From the NCBI GenBank assembly GCA_951802425.1, contig OX637799.1, positions 992,001 to 1,056,000 on the forward strand: a stretch of 64,000 nt of DNA, given 5' to 3'. Source of the DNA: Clavaria fumosa (taxonomy: Eukaryota > Basidiomycota > Agaricomycetes > Agaricales > Clavariaceae). Every line of letters starts with the position of its first letter. Position 1 is the first letter of the stretch. A model generated the notes under the pieces. It was not told the origin of the DNA, searched no databases, and saw only the letters and a list, made by a program, of their open reading frames with translations. Below are positions 45,220-57,400 of this stretch, piece after piece. The translations under genes were made by a program, and so were the position numbers.

Positions 45220-45648
45220 CCGAAGAACTGATGAGTGATAAGTCTAGAGTAGTGAATGAGTGCGAAACGCAGAATGAGCGTAGCGTGTCCAGGGTACTTA
45301 CTAGAGAGACGCGAGTGACGAGCTAGCAAGAAGCGAAAGAGTCAGAGCGTATCTAGTAAGCCGCTGGGGGGTCAGCGTTGCAGCTGAGCACGGGCACGGA
45401 GTGCGTACCGACACTGGGCTGCCTCAAGCTGGTGGGCGAAGGCAAGCAGTGCGGAGAGGGGGCCGCGCGCACGGTCCTGTCTCAGCAAGTATCCGCTACG
45501 GGCCATAGCACGAGTGCGGAGACGGCGCGACGGCAGCGGCAGCGGCATGGCGCTGGCAAACAAGCGACACTTGAGGCAGTGTCATTCGCATGCTGGGGCA
45601 GAGGCCTCAGAAAATGTTCCTTACCCTCGGAACCCACAATTACTTCGA
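45220..45648 (-). repeat. Ngaro split repeat A1 (429 bp)
   Basis: It is the 5' end of the element in its own orientation and appears identical to 40445-40873. The element promoter should lie here. Confidence 0.9.
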
Positions 45649-46824
45649 ACAAACCTTTTCCGTCAATCACCACGTCAATCACCACGTCAACGCGTCAATG
45701 CTCATGGCTCAGCGCTTAGCGCTCATCGGTCACAACGAGCAGCACATTTTCCCTTACATAAACCTACTGCGGTCACTCCTGCGCACTGTCTGAGCCAAGC
45801 CACCATTTACCATGACTAAAAGCTCTCTCAATTGAAGACTCTTGGAGCGCGAGCACTTCGATTTGGCGACCTAGCCAATTGTTAATCCGATCAGGTAGTA
45901 CCTTATACAGAGCTTTCTAATCCTATTTGGAACCTCTACGGTATTGCTTCGACGGGCGCCAGTTTCGCGTCCGATTGGGCTCTTGTCTCATACCTCGACG
46001 AGGGCTGCGATGCACCCGTGGTTGAAGTTATCCTGTAAATACCATGCCGACTCGAGTAATTGCTACGCGTCGGTGTGTTTTGTTCCAGGCGAGGCCAAGC
46101 GTCTTCATTGTATATCAACGTTCATTCTCCGTTAGTTGTCGAGAGCAAGTTACCGCTCAAGCTTCATTGCAGATTTTCTACCGCGACTTTGGACTCGTCC
46201 TGTGAGCCGAGGTTTCAAATATCATGACAATTGACAGGAGATATGAGCACCGCAAAGTCAGAACTACAGTATGAACTACAGTATCGAGGAGCTCCCAATG
46301 ACAACTCTCCCATTGGATGAGAAATGACCAACAGCGGAAACTTATAACTACTAGTGTTCCGCACTTTTCTTGCCATGATTCCGCCCCCAGTCACTGAGTC
46401 AGTCCGAATATGCGACTTGCACACTAAACGAGTGTCATTCAATATTCAATCCTCACCTCTCGTATGCCGGGGCGAGAACGTGGAGGAAGAACCCAGTAGA
46501 CCAAGCAGATACTAGTAGTGACAAGCGAACTCAGACGGGCGGTGGCCATGGGGGCGCGGAGAGGCTCAAGTGTCATGTTTGGAACCCCATGTATCAGGGC
46601 ATAAGGCGCCCCGGCCTAAGCAGCTGCATTGTGGACTCACAAATGGCATCCCAGATAGCCGGCTCGACAGTCATGAATCGCGGTGTAGCGTGTCACAGCA
46701 TTGCTCTAATATACACGTGACCGTCCTCAATTACAAGTGGCGTGGGAACGCAGCTGTATAGTTTTAACCGCCACTCCATCTCGACCGTTCCGCGTTCTTA
46801 AAGTGCTCTTCGGGGAAGAGGAAA
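45649..46824. other. Intergenic, probable uL22 promoter at its right end
   Basis: The left part has a tandem motif TCAATCACCACG (45664-45690). I find no gene, tRNA or element remnant in 45800-46700. Short frames at 45944 and 46570 lack any domain. A CT-rich and GGGGAAGAGG tract just before 46825 is probably the leader of the ribosomal gene. Confidence 0.4.
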
Positions 46825-47719
46825 ATGGGTGGGTCGTCGTTAATAGCATTCGTCAGCGCTCATTGCAGGACTAATCTTCATTCTTAGTTCGCTACGCCGC
46901 AGCCGCACTGGCAACCAATCCAGAGAAATGTAGGTTTCGCGAGGGTGGCATCTACTTTGGTAGCTCAACGGCGTTCTCTCCCACCCCAGCGGCCCGTGCA
47001 CGCGGCGAGTACCTACGTACGCATTTCAAGAACATGCGAGAAGTTGCTGCAGCAGTGACAGGTAGGCTATGACCCTTAACCATGGCTCCCGCTTCCCCTG
47101 ACGCTCCACGTTTACCGCGCCCTTGCATCGCAGGTCTCAAATTGACCAAGGCATACGCCTATCTAGGAGATGTCAAGGAGCACAAGCAGGTTATTCCGTT
47201 CCGACGGTTCTCGGGCGGCGTTGGCCGCGCGAGCCAAGCGAAGCAGTTTGGCACAACACAAGGTGCGTTGTATGGCCTATCCGATCTACCAGGGGTTCAT
47301 ATCTTTGACCCGACCATGTTCTATCACCCGCAGGCCGTTGGCCCGTGAAGTCTGTGGACTTTCTCCTGCGTTTGCTGAAGAACGCGGAATCAAACGCTGA
47401 CGCGAAAAGTTTGAGCCTGGAAGATCTGATGGTCAAGAACATTGTCGTCCAACAGGCTCCAGTATGTCCCAGTTTTTCACTCTTGCCTTTGTCCGTTTCT
47501 TCCGCAGGTCTGATGTTTGACCTTTAGAAAACCCGCCGTCGGACGTATCGTGCACATGGTCGCATCAACCCTTATCAAGGGCATCCGTGCCATGTTGAGA
47601 TCATTCTATCGGCTGGCGAAGCTCAAGTGGAGCGAAGCAAGGACAAGGATTCTGCTCTGATAGGACTGAATCGACGACAGCTTGCTCAGAGACGGATCGA
47701 GGCTGCTCGCGCTGCGTAA
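46825..47719 (+). CDS. RPL17: 60S ribosomal protein L17 (uL22)
   Basis: The first coding exon is only 4 nt (ATGG at 46825-46828) and joins at 46890 to give [15 protein letters not shown]. Subsequent exons read [60 protein letters not shown] and [16 protein letters not shown], ending [11 protein letters not shown] (stop 47717-47719). The protein lines the exit tunnel of the large ribosomal subunit. Introns close after the start codon are common in ribosomal protein genes. Length about 185 residues, as expected. Confidence 0.94.
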
Positions 47720-47994
47720 AAAAAAAAAAGTTGAGGTGGATCTCGGCTCGGAGACCGTTGCTGTCTTTACCCTCCATCCAATGATTTTTTATTTTACGTG
47801 CTGCTGTACACCCTGCATTGCCACCTCGATTTTTTTTCTATACATCCACGCGTCCTTGGCTTTGTCATCACACAGGCTTCATAAGCGTCAACGGGCCACG
47901 CGTCTGCTGTTGGGATCGTATATATAGCGGGACTGGAGGAGAGCCGGCGCTACTCTTCACTTGCTACCTCAACGACTCTCCGCGGTGCTCTCTC

Positions 47995-49079
47995 ATGTCG
48001 ACCACAACACCGTCTGACGTCCGCGACGCTTCGTTGCTCTCCGTTGGCGCACAATGTGAACAACAGTCGTGTCTCCTCGTTGACTTCCTGCCATTCAAGT
48101 GCCAGCACTGCAACCTTCGGTTTTGTGCAGAACATTTCAGGCCAGAGGCTCACAGCTGTACGAAGTATGACGCAAGCAAGTTCGACCGGGTTGCGCCACC
48201 CTGTAAGTCGCCTTTCACTCGCAACGCTTTGCTGCCTGGGCTGACGCACACTTTCCCTAGGCCCTCTCTGCAACGAACCAGTGGCCGTCCGTCCCAATGA
48301 AGATCCTAATATCCAGATGGAGCGTCACATCTCCACGCTGTGCTCCGTGGCAACTGGCAAGGCGAAAACCAAGTCGTCTCCCGTCTGCGCCAAGGGCAAG
48401 TGCCGCAAGGTGCTCATTGCGCAGATCCGCTGTCCTGTACGTATGAACGTCAACCTGCGTCCTCTTGCAGGGGAAAACAAATATAAGTTGGAACTCACAG
48501 TGACGGACAGGGCTGCAAAGAGCAATTCTGCCCTGAACACCGCTTCCCTGCGGACCATGACTGCGCGAAGCCGCCCGCGCCTGCAAGGCCTTCCAGGCCG
48601 GTCGTCAGTCAAGCTGGCAGGGCGAAGCTCGAGGCGTTCAAGAAATCTGTCGCAAACGCACTACCAACTGCCTCTTCCTCCGCCCGCCCGCGCGTGATCC
48701 CGAAATCGAGCACGACGACCAGTTCATCGTCAAAGCCTCCGTCATCCGGGCCCGCTGGCAACAACAGTACCGCCGGATCCTCTGGAGGTGCAAGCACCTC
48801 GTTGCCCAAGGTGTTCTCTAGCACCGACAGGTGAGGTTTGCAACTCCGCGCGTCCCTCGTGGCCGCTCATGACGCTTTAGCTCTCTACGTCCATCTTCGC
48901 CCTCGACCTCGCCTATGCCATCACCATCACGTTTTTCTACTTCCTCCTCCTCTTTTACACCTACGTCACCCCCTTCGCCCTCGTCCGAACAAACTGACTC
49001 TGCACATACTCGAACTGAATCGGTCCCGGATTCCGTAATCCGTCGCGCCACATTTATTCCACCACCTCTCTTCGCATGA
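47995..49079 (+). CDS. AN1-type zinc-finger protein (ZFAND2/Cuz1-like)
   Basis: The start is at 47995 (MSTTTPSDVRDASLLSVG). The first AN1 finger reads CEQQSCLLVDFLPFKCQHC then LRFCAEHFRPEAHSC. A linker follows with CPLCNEPVAVRPNEDPN. The second AN1 finger is encoded at 48380-48560 (CAKGKCRKVLIAQIRC, then QFCPEHRFPADHDC across an intron). The C-terminal third is serine-rich. Family members shuttle between proteasome and p97/Cdc48 to handle misfolded or arsenite-damaged proteins. The stop at 49077-49079 ends the serine-rich exon; the following exon pair (49100-49304) may be an alternative end with a prenylation motif. Confidence 0.85.
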
Positions 49080-49099
49080 ATATTTTGCTGTATCTATAG

Positions 49100-49304
49100 A
49101 CGGGCGAGAGAAGAACAGAAGAGTAGAATTGAGGCGATGAAAGCGCGAGCAGCGAAAGGGGTGAGATTCTCCCCATACGCTGGCGCTGTGGTACTTCTCG
49201 CTGATGCTTCCCCCCTGCGTGCGTAGCTACTGAGCGACGAGGAGAAGGAGATCCTTGCTAAAGCGCAACGGGAGTCGAAGAATGACAATTGTACCATCGT
49301 GTGA
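49100..49304 (+). CDS. Exon pair ending in a CaaX box, probable alternative 3' end of the AN1 gene
   Basis: Two open segments, 49100-49161 and 49227-49304, join in phase: RAREEQKSRIEAMKARAAKG then LLSDEEKEILAKAQRESK and a terminal NDNCTIV. CTIV fits a prenylation box. Mammalian ZFAND2B likewise ends in ubiquitin-interacting motifs and a CaaX box. Splicing from the donor at 48831 directly to 49100 keeps the frame (TDR then RARE), skipping the serine-rich exon. I infer an alternative, membrane-tethered AN1 isoform; a separate gene is less likely, since there is no start codon before 49100. Confidence 0.5.
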
Positions 49305-49707
49305 TACTCTTGGTGTATGGGATACCTATCGGAATAGACAAAGTCGCGCTATCACCATCGACCTGAGTCAACAAACCCCTCTGCCGTCATGTAAGTTGAT
49401 TTCCATGAGAACTAAACGACGGTCCCCCCGCGCGCTGTCGTCCATAGATGCTGCGTTATCTGTCATGCTCTTGAAACGGTCGTGTACATGAAGTTCTTTT
49501 CTCTTCGCTCAGCCCGGAAGAACAGTTGTTACGGCGAGGAAGCCAAAAAGAATAGTTGCAGAGACAGAGCCGCGTTACGAGAGAGGCTCAGGCAACGGAC
49601 AATGGTGGTTGGGCGTTGGACGCTGAACGTTGAACGTCGGAGAATTTCTCGACACGATCGAGTCACATGACCGTACACGACTCCCTGCACTCACGCTTGA
49701 GCTGAAC
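49305..49707 (+). promoter_or_regulatory. Spacer, PPWD1 upstream region
   Basis: No coding feature with support. It includes the near-perfect tandem TTGGGCGTTGGACGCTGAACG at 49606-49630, just before the PPWD1 leader. Confidence 0.35.
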
Positions 49708-52231
49708 ATGTCTGGCTCTACCGCAGATGAGGATCCTAACTTGGGCAAGCGTGCGCGAGGCGAGAGCCCTGCATCCGGCGAGCGTGTAACGGAAAACCGT
49801 GTCTCAACTGCGGAGGACCCGAGGGATGAGGATGAGGAAGATGACATCGGTCCCATGCCGCTCCCGGAAGGTTCCTCTGGCAAAGACGTTGGGAGAAAAA
49901 AACGGAAAAGTGAGCACCAGCCTTGTATGTACCGCCTACATGGGGAATGTATCGTATGTCTAGTCCTTCCGCATGAACGGCTCTTCCTCGGACACCTTCC
50001 GAACGCCGACCAGTATTACAAGAGCTTCATGCACCGTGACCAGATAAATTTCTGCCTTGTTACAAAGTGCGTGTCGGTGCTCTTGTCGTATATTTTTTGC
50101 TAAGGGGACCGTAGAACTGACTTCCTGATAACAACATCTGTTGACGGGCATCTCAAACTTTGGAAGAAACAAGAGACCGGCATAGAGTTCGTCAAGCATT
50201 ATAGAGCTCACATCGCGTCCGTATTGGCCATATCAGCCAGCCTAGATGGACAGCTTCTTGCCAGCGTGTCTGAAGATGCAACCGCCAAAGTCTTTGATGT
50301 CGTAAATTTTGGTATACTCATTGAATAATTGCTGTTCTGCACCACTGACCAAAACCGCAGACATGATCAACCAAATAAAACTGGGATACGTGCCTCATTC
50401 GTGTTGCTGGGTTCATCAGCGCGGTCAAGCTCAGAGTCTGTTAGCCGTGTAAGCACCATAGGATATCAACCCTTCCTGTTCTCTTATGGTACCACGTCCA
50501 GTTCGGACTCGACAAGTGGGAATATTCGATTATACGATGGACGAGGAGATGGCCAGGCATTGGAGATCATTGATAAAGTACATCGATTCCCAGTTCATAT
50601 TATAACCGTGAGTCATTGTGTTCAATTCCATGTGCACGAGACTCATCGTCTCCTAGTACTGCGACAGGTATGATTGTGTCATATCGGCAGATGAAGGTGG
50701 CTTCGTAGAATATTGGCGGCCACAACCTCCGTTCGATCTTCCGAAAGGCGTGCCCGGTCTGTGGTCATTCAAGAATGCGACCGATTTATACGAGTTCAAG
50801 AAGGTCCCTGCCATTTGCCTTCTGAATGATTTACACTTAGGCCGTCGCTGACAATGTTTTTTAGTCGAAATCGACGCCAACCTGCATCACGCTGTCTCCG
50901 GACTCTTCTTCCTTTGTTACATTTTCGCTCCCCGACCGTCAGATTCGCGTCTTTTCGTTTCTCTCCGGCAAACTTACTCGCAAATATGACGAATCTCTGT
51001 CTGCCATTCAGGAGATGCAGCAAGCCGGCACCGCCGTTTACAAGGTTGAAGATATGGAGTTTGGGAGGCGGTTGGCGGTTGAGCGGGAGCTGGAATTGCC
51101 GGGCCCTGACGGCAAGATACCTGGTCGGTGGATAAGCGCTATTTGGGACGAGAGCGGCGCATTCCTGTTGTACCCGACGTTATTGGGTATTAAGGGTGTG
51201 TAGCTGTTTCTCAATACTCTTTAGGCGTGAGTCCACTGACTTCTCGTATAAGTGGTCAACACGGTCACAAACCGTGTCGCAAGGTTGCTGGGCAAGGATG
51301 AAACCGTACGGTACCTTAACCTCCATCTGTATCAAGGCCAACCTGCCAAGAAAGGCTTCACAACTCTGGTGCGCCGAAACATCTCGTTACAGTTTTGCCG
51401 GAAATGTCATGCTCTTGCTTAACAGGCTATGGCTGCCTCTGCGAACCCCATACTGGCTGAAAAGGGGGCGAGGGATCCGACATTATTCTGCACCGGACAC
51501 AAGCGTCAGCGTTTCTATATGTTCACTCGCTCTGAACCCGAGTAAGCCCGGACTCCTCCATCGACACCGATTCAATTTCCTTGACGCGCTGTTCGTCCGC
51601 AGAGACAGCAAAACGGAGGACCGCGATATCTTCAACGAGCGGCCGACTCGCGAAGAGCAATCCATAGCATTCTCCGCGCCAACTCATGGAAAACCTGGTC
51701 CGTCACCCGTGGCGAATTCCGCCACCATCCATACTACCATGGGCGACATCCACATTCGACTGTTCCCCGCGCAAGCTCCCAAGGCGGTCGAGAACTTCGT
51801 CGGCCATGCACGCAGCGGATTCTTTGAGGGTATCCTTTTTCACCGTGTCATTGCGAAATTCATGATACAGACGGGTGATCCGCTCGGAGACGGGACGGGG
51901 GGAACCAGTATATGGGGCAAAGAATTCGAAGACGAATTCTCGGACGACCTGAAGCATGATAGGTGAAGTCGATGGGTTTGGAGAGTGGCCAGTGTCTCAC
52001 AATTATTTCGCCAGACCTTACACTGTCAGCATGGCAAATGCGGGGCCCGGGACAAACGGGTCGCAGTTTTTTATCACGACGACCGCCACACCTTGGTTGG
52101 ACAACAAACACACCATTTTCGGACGCGTCTTGTCAGGGCTCGAAGTCATTCATACCATCGAGAATGTGAAGGTGAACAAGATGGACAAGCCATTTGAGGA
52201 TATCAAAATAATCAACGTAGATGTAGATTAG
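49708..52231 (+). CDS. WD40-cyclophilin peptidyl-prolyl isomerase, PPWD1 homologue
   Basis: The start at 49708 ([20 protein letters not shown]) is preferred over the in-frame Met at 49630, which precedes a region of different composition. An acidic, basic-ended N-terminus is followed by WD40 repeats ([69 protein letters not shown] blades). The C-terminal cyclophilin domain begins at 51715 with [19 protein letters not shown] and has [22 protein letters not shown] and the end IINVDVD. Catalytic arginine, phenylalanine and tryptophan positions are kept. PPWD1 is associated with the spliceosome, where it can isomerise prolines of splicing factors. Many short introns. Confidence 0.9.
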
Positions 52232-52266
52232 TTTGCGTGTTGTGTAATATAGTTTACATGTCGTGG

Positions 52267-53454
52267 TCACAAGGCAACACGGTCTTGAGTTGTGATGTAA
52301 TGCTTGACTTGCAAAACCGCGCTTTCCCCGAGGACATTCAAGCGAGGCATGAACCTGTCGCGCAACCTTTGTGCCATTGCAGTAGGTGAGAACGCGTGGT
52401 GGTCAAGGCCGATCTGACAAGGACATGAGAACTTGAGCAGCAGGTGTCCAGTTGGGAGTGGGCTTGGATCGCCATGGACGGTGCTGCACTCGTACACATC
52501 AAGCGGAACACCACTCAAATAACTTATTTGGCCCGACCCTTCAGGCACATAAGCCACGGGATACTCAAGCAAGATCCCAGCGAGAGGAACCAAGACATCG
52601 CATGCCAGGTTCAGAGGTAACCTCAAGCTGTTGCAGGGTAAGTCGGCCGATACATTTGCGGCAAGGCCAACGATAATCTTGTTCAGCTGTGGGGGACAGT
52701 GAACATCCTGTGCAATTGCAATATGAATGCCAGAGTGGATAATGAGAGAGGTAGATTGAAGGACCTGACCAATGTCGGGGAGGTTCCCAGTGTTATGTAT
52801 GATGGCCATCCTGACTCCGAAATAATTTCTGGCAAATTTCGCCGGAGTGAAGGGATATTCACGGCGAAAGACTGGCAGGTGCATGGGTCGAATACATGTG
52901 CGACATCCTCAAAGCATCTCAATTTCTGAGTGGAGGTGAGATTATTGTTTGTTATACAGTTGCTTCGACAAAGCGCACCACACTTAAATTACTGATCAAG
53001 AGGGTCAAAACAGTGTCTTGCAGAAATCCAATGTCTACCAGATATCCCATGCTATAGCGGCGCAAGGTCAGTATTTGCACTGAGAATATGTCCGTTTGGG
53101 TAGCATACCGCACCCCTAGTGCCACCATTGCCAGATCTGCGGCGAATCGTCGCTTTTTCTCTTGAGGCAGCTTTCTCAGTTGGTTCAGGGCTTGCATGCT
53201 CTCATGTATTGCGTCGAGTGTAATGATAAGAATACTGGGGGTTACGACATCTGCAACGCTTGGGAGGGTCTTGAGATCGCCAGGTCTCCTAGGATCCTTG
53301 TTTGACATGCCGATATGACACCGCAGCCGCAATCTTGACCAGGGCGCTTTAGCGACTCAATCCGCGAGTAGGGAGGTTCCGAGGATGTTCTAGCATGGGT
53401 CTCGCAGTGAAGCGGTCGAGTCCAAATTATCAATGTGGCTCGTGATCTAGTCAT
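52267..53454 (-). CDS. Unrecognised conserved-looking protein (possibly DUF4504/C1orf74-like)
   Basis: Three open segments join loosely on the minus strand: 53454-53340, 53320-52950 and 52884-52267. Readable blocks are SVADVVTPSILIITLDAIHE, MGYLVDIGFLQDTVLTLL and, near the end, YPVAYVPEGSGQISYLSG and VPLDVYECSTVHG. The order of a YLVDIG block, a middle helix and a YPVAYV block reminds me of the C1orf74 (DUF4504) family, but I cannot confirm this by eye. No signal peptide or membrane helix. Function unknown. The segments are consistent in composition, so I think the gene is real. Confidence 0.5.
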
Positions 53455-53497
53455 GGTAGAATACTACAGACATGAATGACGATTCGGCACCAGGCAT

Positions 53498-54364
53498 TTA
53501 GCTGCTGGACCGCAACATCTCGCACAACGCCTTGCCCGAGTTCACAAGCACACCACGAACAAGACCCAACAGCTCGAAGAGGGGCAGCGGTGTTAGGAGG
53601 AACGGATTGGACGGCATGAGCGCCGGATCACAGGCCACCGTTAATCCTTTTTTCAAAGAACGTGATACCCTAGATAATGCGAGCAGCTTGGCTACTCCGT
53701 GGGGGGGATCCACGCAGGATTCTGCCGGCATCATCGTCGTCGTTGGCTCTGAGCCAATAACATTACCAGGAAACAAAGCCGATCGTGGAGCGGGATGGGT
53801 GAGCAGATATGCCGTGCTTTCATCAACGGAGAAGAGCGACAGCATGGCCAAAAAAAGTGGGATTTCGTGATGGGGTTTGGGGTCGAGAAGTGCTCTTGGG
53901 ATAGCTGAACGTGAGCGTCTCCGCCGCTGGCGTTGGTAGTGCAGCGGCCGATACGCATGTCGTGTTCGCCCAATATATGTGGTTGCGGTATTCGCCGCTC
54001 GGCCCCTCTCTGGGTAAAGCGGTCTGTAGTCTCTTCGTTGTGCTTCACGAGCGGTATTTGTAGTACCATCGACACTGTCAGATGGTGAAGCCTGCCCCAG
54101 TCTGCGAGCCGAATTTTGACTTCCTCTGTGTGCGCTGCTGCCCCAAGACTCGGGGTCAGATAATTCGGATGGTGTGAACTCTGTTGGGACCGAAGGATCG
54201 GACCATGCACCCGGGCTTGGAGGGGTTGAAGACGGATTCGGGAAAATGTAAATGGAGTCAGAGAGAAGCCGATCGTCTATATAATCAACTTGGGGCTCGC
54301 TCGCAAGAACAGGGACATCGTCGGGGATTCTGGTATGGGTCCAGTGGGTATACCGCTGAGCCAT
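53498..54364 (-). CDS. Hypothetical protein, one exon
   Basis: About 288 residues from MAQRYTHWTHTRIPDD (54364); an in-frame Met seven codons upstream is also possible. The N-terminal half is Pro/Ser-rich and probably disordered, followed by a basic patch (QRQRRRRSRSAIPRALL). A hydrophobic stretch HEIPLFLAMLSLFSV and the C-terminal LLTPLPLFELLGLVRGVL may be amphipathic helices. I recognise no domain. It lies tail-to-tail with nothing and just upstream of POL1 in the same direction; the open frame of nearly 900 nt and strong codon-third GC bias make it plausible. Confidence 0.5.
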   Translation of the reverse strand: MAQRYTHWTHTRIPDDVPVLASEPQVDYIDDRLLSDSIYIFPNPSSTPPSPGAWSDPSVPTEFTPSELSDPESWGSSAHRGSQNSARRLGQASPSDSVDGTTNTAREAQRRDYRPLYPERGRAANTATTYIGRTRHAYRPLHYQRQRRRRSRSAIPRALLDPKPHHEIPLFLAMLSLFSVDESTAYLLTHPAPRSALFPGNVIGSEPTTTMMPAESCVDPPHGVAKLLALSRVSRSLKKGLTVACDPALMPSNPFLLTPLPLFELLGLVRGVLVNSGKALCEMLRSSS

Positions 54365-54491
54365 AGTCAAAGATGAGTCTAACACTTCAGCTTCCGAGAC
54401 TCAAAGCAATGAGCGGGGCCGAGAATGTCACACAGCCACAATGAACACCACAAAGCCAATGCATGGATAGACACATGGATAGACAGTACAT

Positions 54492-57400
54492 CTACATTTT
54501 CATGTACGAGAACAATTTACTCAACTCTACCCATCGCCTCCCGCATTGATCAAGATATTTCCTGCAACTACCCCTCATTTCTTCGAGAAATACAGTGTTC
54601 TGTTGAAGCACAGCGTTGACCTCCTCTGCGAAACCAGGTCCTATTGAGACTCAAAGATTCAGCTTTGGGAGACGCACCATATTTCTTTGTGCCTTCGACT
54701 GCTCTCAACGCCTTGTCACTGCTGAATAAGTATTCAAAGAATCTCAGCTGATTGTACAGCATGAGGTCCGAATACTTTTGTGCGGACGGGAGTCAGGACT
54801 TTGGCTCCGGAAGGAGAGCTTTGCATGCTACTGACCTCGAAAGCTACAGCCCCGCGACATCCAGGTCGCAAGCATCTCCAGCCGTACATGCCCATCATCC
54901 TTGTCCGGTTCCCACAGGTCGGGTCGTTACAGGTCGTCCATCCCTCGTAGTATTTTGAGATGAATCCACGGATCTGAATCTCTAACTGCACTTGCAGACT
55001 CTGCAGTCCCAGCGACTTCGCGCACGACAAGCAACTTGGTCCAGAGGCTCGTAACAATGACGCCTTTAAGGGCACATGGGCATGTGGAGATTACTCAAGC
55101 AGCCAAAGACGCACATCTCGCTCGTGAACAGGTATAAATGGAAACTGGGCCTGACATTGACGGCACTGGACGATAAACGGCTTGACATCCTTAAATCGCT
55201 CGGCGTCCGAAATTTGGGAATCCAGGCTGGAGAAACTCTGCTCTGCGCCTCCTACAGAATTTGAGCTTCGATAGCGACTAGAATCCAAGCCTTCGCGCTG
55301 CCATCAGCCAAGAACATCGCGAGTACGCCAAGGATTTGCGTACCAAGGCATTCCGCAAGTCGTGCGCGGTCGGTTCCTTCAATAGGCTCGCATAATCGCT
55401 CAATAGGCGGTAGTATTTGATGTGACAGGTAATGCTCAAAGTCTGGGAGAGGGCAATCAGAAAAAGGTGATTAATTTCCAACTTCGAAAAGTCATTTTAC
55501 CTATCTCTATCCCACCGTCAGCTTTTCTGACCTCATCAGGATGTCTGGCCTGCTCGGCTTGACCTCCTTTGCCTGCCTCCTCCCCCTGTTCCCGACAAAA
55601 GATATATGGAATGACATCACCGGACCGGGCGGTGCCACCCCTGGCTTTCATCCTGAGGGCCACTTGAACATGCGGCTGATTCTTGATATCGGGATAATTT
55701 TCAGGATCTTTGCCTAGTCGCTAAGCGAACGCAATAAGTGCTGGGAAAAGATGCAGAATCAAGAGACCGACCTTAAAGATGATGAAGTCGTCCGTTTTTA
55801 CCTTCCCTTGTCTAACCTCCGCGCCAACGCTCGTCAAGTATTCATGAATCCGCTCGACAACAGTCTCTGTCGACTCTCCAGATAGAATTTGTTGGAGGAC
55901 GTACCTAAAGCGTGTTGAGCCCGCCTGAACGCGTAGGAATAGCCAAGAATGACGCACTGAGAAACGTTCTTCGATAGGATGCAGTACTCTCTTCGCTTCA
56001 TGTCAAGCCCTTTGACTTCAGTCGAGGTTCTGGTTCCATCTTCTACCTTGACCGCGGCGTATTTCTTCTTCTGTAATAACAGAAGCCTCTGGAAAACACT
56101 GTCCAAATCTATTTCGAGCAACCGATAACGATCGTTTACTGCCTTCTTGAATTCGGAAGAGATTTTAAGTGCCTCGGCCAGATCAATGACGTTGGAATTG
56201 ACGAAGACAGAATCAGTATCTCCGTAGATGACCTGGAGAACAAAATAAGCGTGCGCAGAAATGGAGAAACGGAGGCCAGAGAAATATCACATCAAGGTGC
56301 AAGCTTTCCGCTAATTCGCGGGTATGGGTCAAGATCTCTCGGCCTTTGAAAGTTGTGAGAGCAGCCAGTGGACGAGCATAGAATCTTGAGAATTCGAAGC
56401 CGAGGCACCCGTACATGCTATTCGCAGTGAGCTTCAGTGCCATTTGCTTGATGTCATACTAATTCCTCGTTCTTATTCTCCATCACCCGAATCGAACGGT
56501 ATACAATCTTACCTGCAAGAGTTTCGCGTGGGTGATCGACTTGTCCTTCATCAACGATTTCACTTGACGGCGTCGGCTTACTAAGGTAGCAATGAGACGA
56601 GGTAGAACGCCTTGCGGGACTTCCGTCGCAGGAGGTTCCGGTATCTGGTCATCGACGTCCTGCAAGTGGTGAGCTTCAACAAACCAATTGCGACACAGTA
56701 AGCGCTTACTTCGTCATCCAGGGTGTCCACTGTCGTGAAATCAATATTATACTCCTGAATGATACTTGGATACAGCGAGTTGAAATCCATGACCAAGATG
56801 TACTTGTCCCACAAACCCCTCTTTGGCTCGAACACAAGACCACCTTTGTATTTATCTCGCTTGCTTTTGGTGGCTTTTGAACCGTCCGGATAGTCGTCCT
56901 CTACTTCGGTTTTGGCTACAGCCGCCGATTTTTTGCCAAAGCTTTTGTCAGGGCATATGTACTTGAGCCGATGAAACTCGTGCAGTAGAATGTATTCGTT
57001 CCGCTCTGCTCGACCACCGTTGAGTGTCTTGTTCCTACAAATGATAAGTCAAGAGGACATGAAAGTGTGGAGGTGTCTCACCAGGAATTACCCGCAAGAT
57101 TGGTTAGCTGTTTTGTCAGAGGAAGCAGTTGGACCTTCGCAGCGAGAGCCATATGGAAATGCGCGTCGAGCTCGCAATGACGCACGAAGGTGAGCAGCCT
57201 GTCGGGAGAGCTGACGCTACTGTCCATGTAACTTGCCGTGTCGTCGGGATCTATGTCTTGTCTTTCACTCTTGAGATATGTCTTGCACATCTCAGTCAGT
57301 GACCATGTCGTTGACACAATCATACCCTAGAGAGCAACCACATGAGAACAAGAGGGATCAAAAAAAAATTGCAACGTGCCTTCGCTCCATCGCTAGCGAG

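Larger units (their letters stand above)
40283..45648 (-). mobile_element. Ngaro-like tyrosine-recombinase retrotransposon, apparently full length
   Basis: In element orientation (minus) the order is long repeat A1 (45648-45220), ORF1, RT/RNase H ORF2, tyrosine recombinase ORF3, short repeat B1 (40958-40873), long repeat A2 (40873-40445), a 76-bp spacer and short repeat B2 (40368-40283). Such split direct repeats define Ngaro/PAT elements, which replicate through a circle and insert by tyrosine recombinase without target duplication. All three frames are open over their full lengths and the two long repeats appear identical, so the insertion is recent and possibly active. There is no integrase or aspartic protease. 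It lies between RICTOR and the uL22 gene. Confidence 0.9.

Noticed and set aside
44163..45329. 388-codon minus frame overlapping Gag
   Set aside because: Low-complexity Ser/Leu/Pro composition and no motif; the neighbouring frame 43885-45189 has the zinc finger.
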